Source: Cephaloticoccus capnophilus
Lineage (GTDB): Bacteria > Verrucomicrobiota > Verrucomicrobiia > Opitutales > Opitutaceae
Reading direction: 5' to 3'
Length of the DNA: 64,000 nt
NCBI RefSeq assembly: GCF_001580045.1
Contig: NZ_LSZP01000047.1
Location: 55,744-119,743 of the forward strand
The position numbers and the translations under genes were made by a program. The notes beneath the pieces are model-generated. The model saw only the letters and a program-made list of their open reading frames with translations, ran no database searches and was not told where the DNA came from. Below are positions 59,927-64,000 of the stretch, piece by piece (the first letter of the stretch is position 1; every line of letters begins with the position of its first letter).

Positions 59927-59965
59927 CCGCCTCTTTTCGCCAAATTTCACCCGTAAATTTTTAGT

Positions 59966-60343
59966 ATGCCGACCATCAATCAGCTCGTTCGCAAAGGCCG
60001 CCGCAAGGTTGTGGCCAAGTCGAAATCTCCGGCTTTGGACAGTAACCCGTTTCGCCGTGGCGTTTGCGTGCAGGTGATGACGCGCACGCCTAAGAAGCCG
60101 AACTCCGCTATTCGTAAGGTCGCTAAGGTGCGTCTGACCAACGGGATCGAGGTTATTTCCTATATCCCGGACGAGGGCCACTCACTGCAAGAGCACTCCA
60201 TCGTGCTGGTGCGCGGCGGTCGTGTAAAGGACTTGCCCGGTGTGCGTTACCATATCGTGCGCGGTGCACTCGACGCGACCGGTGTCGAGAAGCGTCGCCG
60301 CAGCCGTTCCAAATACGGGGTCAAGCGTCCGAAGGCCAAGTAA
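59966..60343 (+). CDS. rpsL: 30S ribosomal protein S12
   Basis: 125 residues, standard length. Universal segments [40 protein letters not shown] (containing the Lys that, when mutated, gives streptomycin resistance; here wild-type) and [20 protein letters not shown]. First gene of the str operon, with its own promoter 40 bases upstream and without a Shine-Dalgarno site. Confidence 0.99.
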   Translation: MPTINQLVRKGRRKVVAKSKSPALDSNPFRRGVCVQVMTRTPKKPNSAIRKVAKVRLTNGIEVISYIPDEGHSLQEHSIVLVRGGRVKDLPGVRYHIVRGALDATGVEKRRRSRSKYGVKRPKAK

Positions 60344-60388
60344 GGCGAGCCCACACACTACAACCCATTTCTCCGCTAACACCACGCC

Positions 60389-60862
60389 ATGTCACGTCGC
60401 CACAGAGCCACTAAGCGCAAGATCACGCCGGATGCCCGCTACAACAGCCCGCTGGTTGCCCACCTCGTCAATGTCGTCATGAAGGACGGCAAGAAGAACA
60501 CCGCGCAGCGCATCGTTTATGGTGCCTTTGAAAAAGTGTCCGAGAAGCTAGATAAGGGAAACCCCGTCGACTTGCTGCTCGGCGCGATGGAAAACACCCG
60601 TCCGCGTCTCGAGGTGAAAAGCCGCCGCGTGGGTGGGGCGACGTATCAAGTGCCCGTGGAGATTTCGTTTGAGCGGCAGGAGTCGGTCGCGCTTCGCTGG
60701 CTCGTGGCCGCAGCCAACAACCGCAAGGCGATGCCGATGCGCGACGCGCTGGCCGCCGAAATCGTCGATGCTTACAACAACACGGGAGTCGTAGTTAAGA
60801 AGAAGGACGACACGCACCGGATGGCCCAGGCCAACCGCGCCTTCGCTCATCTCCGCTGGTAA
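60389..60862 (+). CDS. rpsG: 30S ribosomal protein S7
   Basis: 157 residues. Starts MSRRHRATKRKITPDARYNS; KKNTAQRIVYGAFEKVSEKL; ENTRPRLEVKSRRVGGATYQ; PVEISFERQESVALRWLVAA; and ends HRMAQANRAFAHLRW, as in other bacteria. Organises the 3' domain of 16S rRNA and contacts tRNA in the E site. 45 bases after rpsL; followed by fusA 21 bases later. In E. coli this protein represses its operon; I cannot see whether that applies here. Confidence 0.99.
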   Translation: MSRRHRATKRKITPDARYNSPLVAHLVNVVMKDGKKNTAQRIVYGAFEKVSEKLDKGNPVDLLLGAMENTRPRLEVKSRRVGGATYQVPVEISFERQESVALRWLVAAANNRKAMPMRDALAAEIVDAYNNTGVVVKKKDDTHRMAQANRAFAHLRW

Positions 60863-60883
60863 AAGAATCGTCGTCGTCCGAAA

Positions 60884-63064
60884 ATGTCCTCCTCCATTTC
60901 CATTGTTACTGAGAAGTCGAAGATCTCTGCGGCGAATGCCAAAGACCGCCCGTTCCCGCTAGAGTGGACGCGCAACATCGGTATTGCCGCGCACATCGAC
61001 GCCGGCAAGACCACGACGAGCGAGCGCATCCTGTTTTACTCGGGTGCAGTCCACAAAATCGGCGAAGTCCACGAAGGCACCGCGGTGACTGACTGGATGG
61101 AGCAGGAGCGCGAACGTGGTATCACGATTACGGCGGCGGCGATTTCCTGTGCGTGGGATGCGGCGAGTGGCCCGTGGAAAGGGATTAAGCAGCGTATCAA
61201 CATTATCGATACGCCCGGACACGTTGACTTTACGGCGGAGGTTGAGCGCTCGATGCGTGTGCTCGATGGCGCGGTCGCGGTGTTCTGTGCAGTCGCCGGG
61301 GTGCAGCCCCAATCGGAGACGGTTTGGCGTCAGGCGAACAAATACAACGTCCCGCGTATCGCGTTCGTAAACAAGATGGACCGCACGGGAGCGGATTTCT
61401 TTCGCGCCATCGGGGAGATGCGCGAAAAACTCGGTGCCAACGCGCATGCGCTCTACATTCCGATCGGCAAGGAGGACGACTTTAACGGCGTCGTCGATCT
61501 GGTGCAGAACTGCGCTTACATTTTCGGCGACGAGGAAGACTCGCTCGGCCTGAAGCCCCGCACGTCGGCCATTCCCGCTGAGCTCGCGGCTCAGGCGAAG
61601 GAATACCGTGAGAAGCTCATCGAGGCCGCCTCGGACTTCGATGACGTGATTGCCGAGAAATACCTCGGCGGCGAAGAAGTCACCGTTGAGGAGCTGCAAG
61701 TCGCGATTCGCAAGGCGACGATCTCGATGAATTTCGTGGGCGTTGTCCCCGGCTCGGCCTTTAAGCGCAAGGGCGTGCAACGCCTCCTGGACTGCGTCGT
61801 TAACTACCTGCCCAACCCGCTCGACATCGATGAGATCAAGGGCGTGGACTCCGACGGTAACGAGGTCGCCGTCAAGGTTGATGACAACTGCAAGCTCGCC
61901 GGCTTGGCCTTCAAACTTTGGAGTGACCCGTTTATCGGAAAGCTCGTTTTCTACCGCGTTTACACCGGCAAGCTCCCGAAAGGCACACCCCTCTACAACC
62001 CGCGCACCCGCCGCAGCGAGCGTGTCTCACGTCTCGTCTTGATGCGTGCGATGGACCGCGACGAAATCGACGTCGCCTACTCGGGTGACATTTGCGCGCT
62101 CGTCGGAGTTAAAGATGTCATTACCGGCGACACCCTTTGCGACGAAGGCTATGATGTCCGGCTTGAGCCGCCGTCCTTCCCCGAGCCGGTTATCTCGATG
62201 TCGATCGAGCCCAACAGCAAGGCCGACCAAGAGAAGATGAGTAACGCGCTTCAGCGACTCGTCGCCGAAGACCCGACCTTGAAAGTCTCGACTGACGAGG
62301 ACACGGGCCAAACGATTCTCTCCGGCATGGGCGAGCTGCACCTCGACATCATCCGCGACCGGATGAAGCGCGAATTCAAGGTCGAGGCCGCCTCTGGGAA
62401 ACCCCAAATCGCCTACCGCGAAACCATCCTCGGCAACGCGACCGGCGAGGGCAAATTCATCCGCCAATCCGGTGGTAAAGGCCAATACGGCCATGCGGTC
62501 GTCAAGATCGAGCCCAATGAAAAGGGCAAGGGCATCGAGGTCGTTAACGAAATCGTCGGCGGCGTCATTCCCAAGGAATTTATCAAGCCGACCACGGACG
62601 GCATCATGGAAGGTGCCAACAATGGCGTCGTCGCGGGTTACCCGGTCGTCGATATCATCGTGCGCATCGTTGATGGCTCCTTCCACGATGTGGACTCCTC
62701 GGAGCTGGCCTTTAAGATGGCGGGCATCTTCGCCTTCAAGGAAGCGATGAAGGCCGCCAACCCGATTCTCCTTGAGCCGATCATGTCGGTCGAAATCACG
62801 ACTCCCGAGGAGTATCAAGGTGACCTCATGGGCGACGTGAACCGCCGCCGCGGCCAAATCCAAGGGATGGAGTCGAAGGCCGGTGCCTGCATCGTCGCCG
62901 CTCATGTCCCGCTCGAAATGCTTTTTGGCTACGTGACGGATATTCGCTCCCTCTCCAAAGGCCGCGCGAGTGCGTCGATTACGCCGTCGCACTTCGAGCA
63001 AGTGCCCAACTCGATCCTCGCCAAAATCGTCGAGACCAGTTCCCGCGCTCCTGCTCGCAGCTAA
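60884..63064 (+). CDS. fusA: Elongation factor G
   Basis: 726 residues, slightly longer than E. coli (704) because of a leader (residues 1-25) and the [10 protein letters not shown] insertion after [12 protein letters not shown]. Translocase GTPase. G1 [21 protein letters not shown]2 in [12 protein letters not shown]3 [21 protein letters not shown]4 [13 protein letters not shown]. Domain IV contains [15 protein letters not shown]. Intact. It is followed by rpsJ, 69 bases later, with no tuf gene in between. Confidence 0.99.
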   Translation: MSSSISIVTEKSKISAANAKDRPFPLEWTRNIGIAAHIDAGKTTTSERILFYSGAVHKIGEVHEGTAVTDWMEQERERGITITAAAISCAWDAASGPWKGIKQRINIIDTPGHVDFTAEVERSMRVLDGAVAVFCAVAGVQPQSETVWRQANKYNVPRIAFVNKMDRTGADFFRAIGEMREKLGANAHALYIPIGKEDDFNGVVDLVQNCAYIFGDEEDSLGLKPRTSAIPAELAAQAKEYREKLIEAASDFDDVIAEKYLGGEEVTVEELQVAIRKATISMNFVGVVPGSAFKRKGVQRLLDCVVNYLPNPLDIDEIKGVDSDGNEVAVKVDDNCKLAGLAFKLWSDPFIGKLVFYRVYTGKLPKGTPLYNPRTRRSERVSRLVLMRAMDRDEIDVAYSGDICALVGVKDVITGDTLCDEGYDVRLEPPSFPEPVISMSIEPNSKADQEKMSNALQRLVAEDPTLKVSTDEDTGQTILSGMGELHLDIIRDRMKREFKVEAASGKPQIAYRETILGNATGEGKFIRQSGGKGQYGHAVVKIEPNEKGKGIEVVNEIVGGVIPKEFIKPTTDGIMEGANNGVVAGYPVVDIIVRIVDGSFHDVDSSELAFKMAGIFAFKEAMKAANPILLEPIMSVEITTPEEYQGDLMGDVNRRRGQIQGMESKAGACIVAAHVPLEMLFGYVTDIRSLSKGRASASITPSHFEQVPNSILAKIVETSSRAPARS

Positions 63065-63133
63065 GCGCGTCCCCGTCGCCGCGACTCCTCGACTCACCCA
63101 CCCAGCATTTTCGCAACCCATTTTTAACCTGCC

Positions 63134-63442
63134 ATGAAAGGCCAACGCATTCGCATCAAACTCAAAGGCTTCGATTACCGCGTAATCGATCAGTCGGCCC
63201 AAGAGATCGTCGAGACCGCCAAACGCTCCGGTGCGCGTGTCTCGGGGCCCATTCCGCTGCCCACGCGCATCGAAAAGCTCTCGGTAAACCGCTCCCCCCA
63301 CGGCGACAAAAAGTCGATGGAGCAGTTCGAGTCGCGCACACACAAGCGACTCATCGACATCATCGAGCCCACCGCGCAGACCGTCGATGAGCTCAAGAAA
63401 CTCAACCTACCCTCCGGCGTAGACATCACGATTAACGTATAA
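63134..63442 (+). CDS. rpsJ: 30S ribosomal protein S10
   Basis: 102 residues. Start [20 protein letters not shown], then [20 protein letters not shown] and [20 protein letters not shown], and a typical end, [13 protein letters not shown]. Also acts as NusE in transcription antitermination. First gene of the S10 operon and likely transcribed with the str genes. 121 bases before rplC. Confidence 0.99.
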   Translation: MKGQRIRIKLKGFDYRVIDQSAQEIVETAKRSGARVSGPIPLPTRIEKLSVNRSPHGDKKSMEQFESRTHKRLIDIIEPTAQTVDELKKLNLPSGVDITINV

Positions 63443-63563
63443 ATTTAAGTTCCCACAGTTAGCAGATGCCCAAGTGCGGGCCGTCTACGCGACGAAATCC
63501 CGCACCGCTGGAGTCCCTGACTAATGTAGGTCTTAGGAAACTTTCCACCTACCGCTTAGCCCT

Positions 63564-64000
63564 ATGATTACATCCCTTTTAGGCAAAAAACTCGGTATGA
63601 CGCAGGTCTACGACGCGAACAACGTCCTAGTCCCCGTCACGGTAGTCGAGGCCGGTCCCTGCTCAGTTGTGCAGGTAAAGACCACGGAGCGCGACGGCTA
63701 CAACGCCGTGCAGCTCGGCTTCGCCACCAAGAAAGACAAGAACGCCTCGCTCGCCGAGCTTAACCACGCGAAGAAGGCCGGCCTCGACTCCGCGCCCCGC
63801 GTCCTTAGCGAAGTGCGGCTCGACTCCGCTCCGGAAGCCAAGCCCGGCGACACCGTCACCGTCGAGATTTTCAGTGAAGGCCAGTTCGTGGATGTCTTTG
63901 GCACCTCGAAGGGCAAAGGCTTCCAAGGCGTCATGAAACGCTTCCGCGTCGGCGGTGGCCCTGCCTCGCACGGCTCGATGTTTCACCGCCGTATCGGCTC
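63564..64000 (+). CDS. rplC: 50S ribosomal protein L3, N-terminal part (cut by window end)
   Basis: Open from ATG 63564 to the window end, about 145 codons. Reads [40 protein letters not shown], and then [20 protein letters not shown] with [11 protein letters not shown], the conserved L3 region at the peptidyl-transferase side. The 3' part lies beyond the window. Normal gene order for an S10 operon. Confidence 0.98.
   Translation, partial: MITSLLGKKLGMTQVYDANNVLVPVTVVEAGPCSVVQVKTTERDGYNAVQLGFATKKDKNASLAELNHAKKAGLDSAPRVLSEVRLDSAPEAKPGDTVTVEIFSEGQFVDVFGTSKGKGFQGVMKRFRVGGGPASHGSMFHRRIG

Larger units (their letters stand above)
59387..59965. other. 579-base gap upstream of rpsL
   Basis: No protein gene is supported; the plus-strand frame at 59478-59786 is low-complexity. 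From left: a palindrome GACTCC/GGAGTC near 59485-59505; T-rich runs; ACGGAG/CTCCGT hairpin at 59645-59674; a strong terminator at 59678; and the rpsL promoter at 59899. The run of hairpins ending in a terminator might be a small RNA on the plus strand. Confidence 0.5.

Overview
The window looks like chromosome of a Verrucomicrobiota bacterium, most likely Opitutaceae. The grounds are high GC, a PEP-CTERM sorting tail, full LPS and lipoprotein export genes, HPr kinase beside lptB, glycogen and DUF481/DUF5069 genes, and near absence of Shine-Dalgarno sequences. A urease cluster in an Opitutaceae background recalls the ant-gut genus Cephaloticoccus; this is an inference from gene content, not a sequence match.

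Layout: 1-4.7 kb is a urease cluster ureD(partial)-A-B-C-E-F-G whose structural genes carry good Shine-Dalgarno sites unlike almost everything else here. 4.7-5.1 kb is a palindrome-rich repeat (copy A) that supplies the ureG stop codon, followed by tRNA-CAU. 5.4-10.8 kb holds a pilin-like protein, a DUF481 protein, tRNA-Glu, glgB and an outer-membrane barrel. 10.9-28 kb, on the minus strand, holds ispH, alaS, kup, topB, a lactonase, a 1177-residue protein that may be a diphosphate-type PEP carboxykinase, and lolD/lolC. 28.1-32.2 kb holds repeat copy B, a response regulator, a PEP-CTERM protein and lgt. 32.4-38.5 kb on the plus strand holds gcvT-gcvH and an RND efflux pair. 38.6-43 kb holds lptD and sucCD. 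43.3-50.2 kb is a compact minus-strand cluster rpiB, 2-oxoacid dehydrogenase E1 fusion, kdsC, lptC, lptA, lptB, hprK, rph. 50.3-51.1 kb holds a small lipoprotein gene and repeat copy C. 51.1-55.8 kb holds nadK, a GmhB-TlyA fusion, the heptose kinase gene and an M24 peptidase. 55.8-59.4 kb holds small conserved genes. 59.9-64 kb is the str operon running straight into S10 (rpsL, rpsG, fusA, rpsJ, rplC) without tuf.

Together the genes describe a Gram-negative cell with a busy outer-membrane assembly programme (Kdo and heptose synthesis, LptABCD, LolCD, Lgt, RND pump) and an accessory ability to release ammonia from urea.

The most unusual signal is a family of roughly 310-380 bp repeats (copies A, B, C) made of terminal inverted arms, two hairpins with 23-bp stems and four-base loops, and a conserved single-stranded centre. 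In copy B the whole core is inverted relative to the arms. A second 114-bp repeat family (D) shares its head sequence with the ends of copy A. Other points are a palindromic in-frame insertion in ureG, the GmhB-TlyA fusion, a very long IspH, and three promoters sharing a 16-bp spacer.
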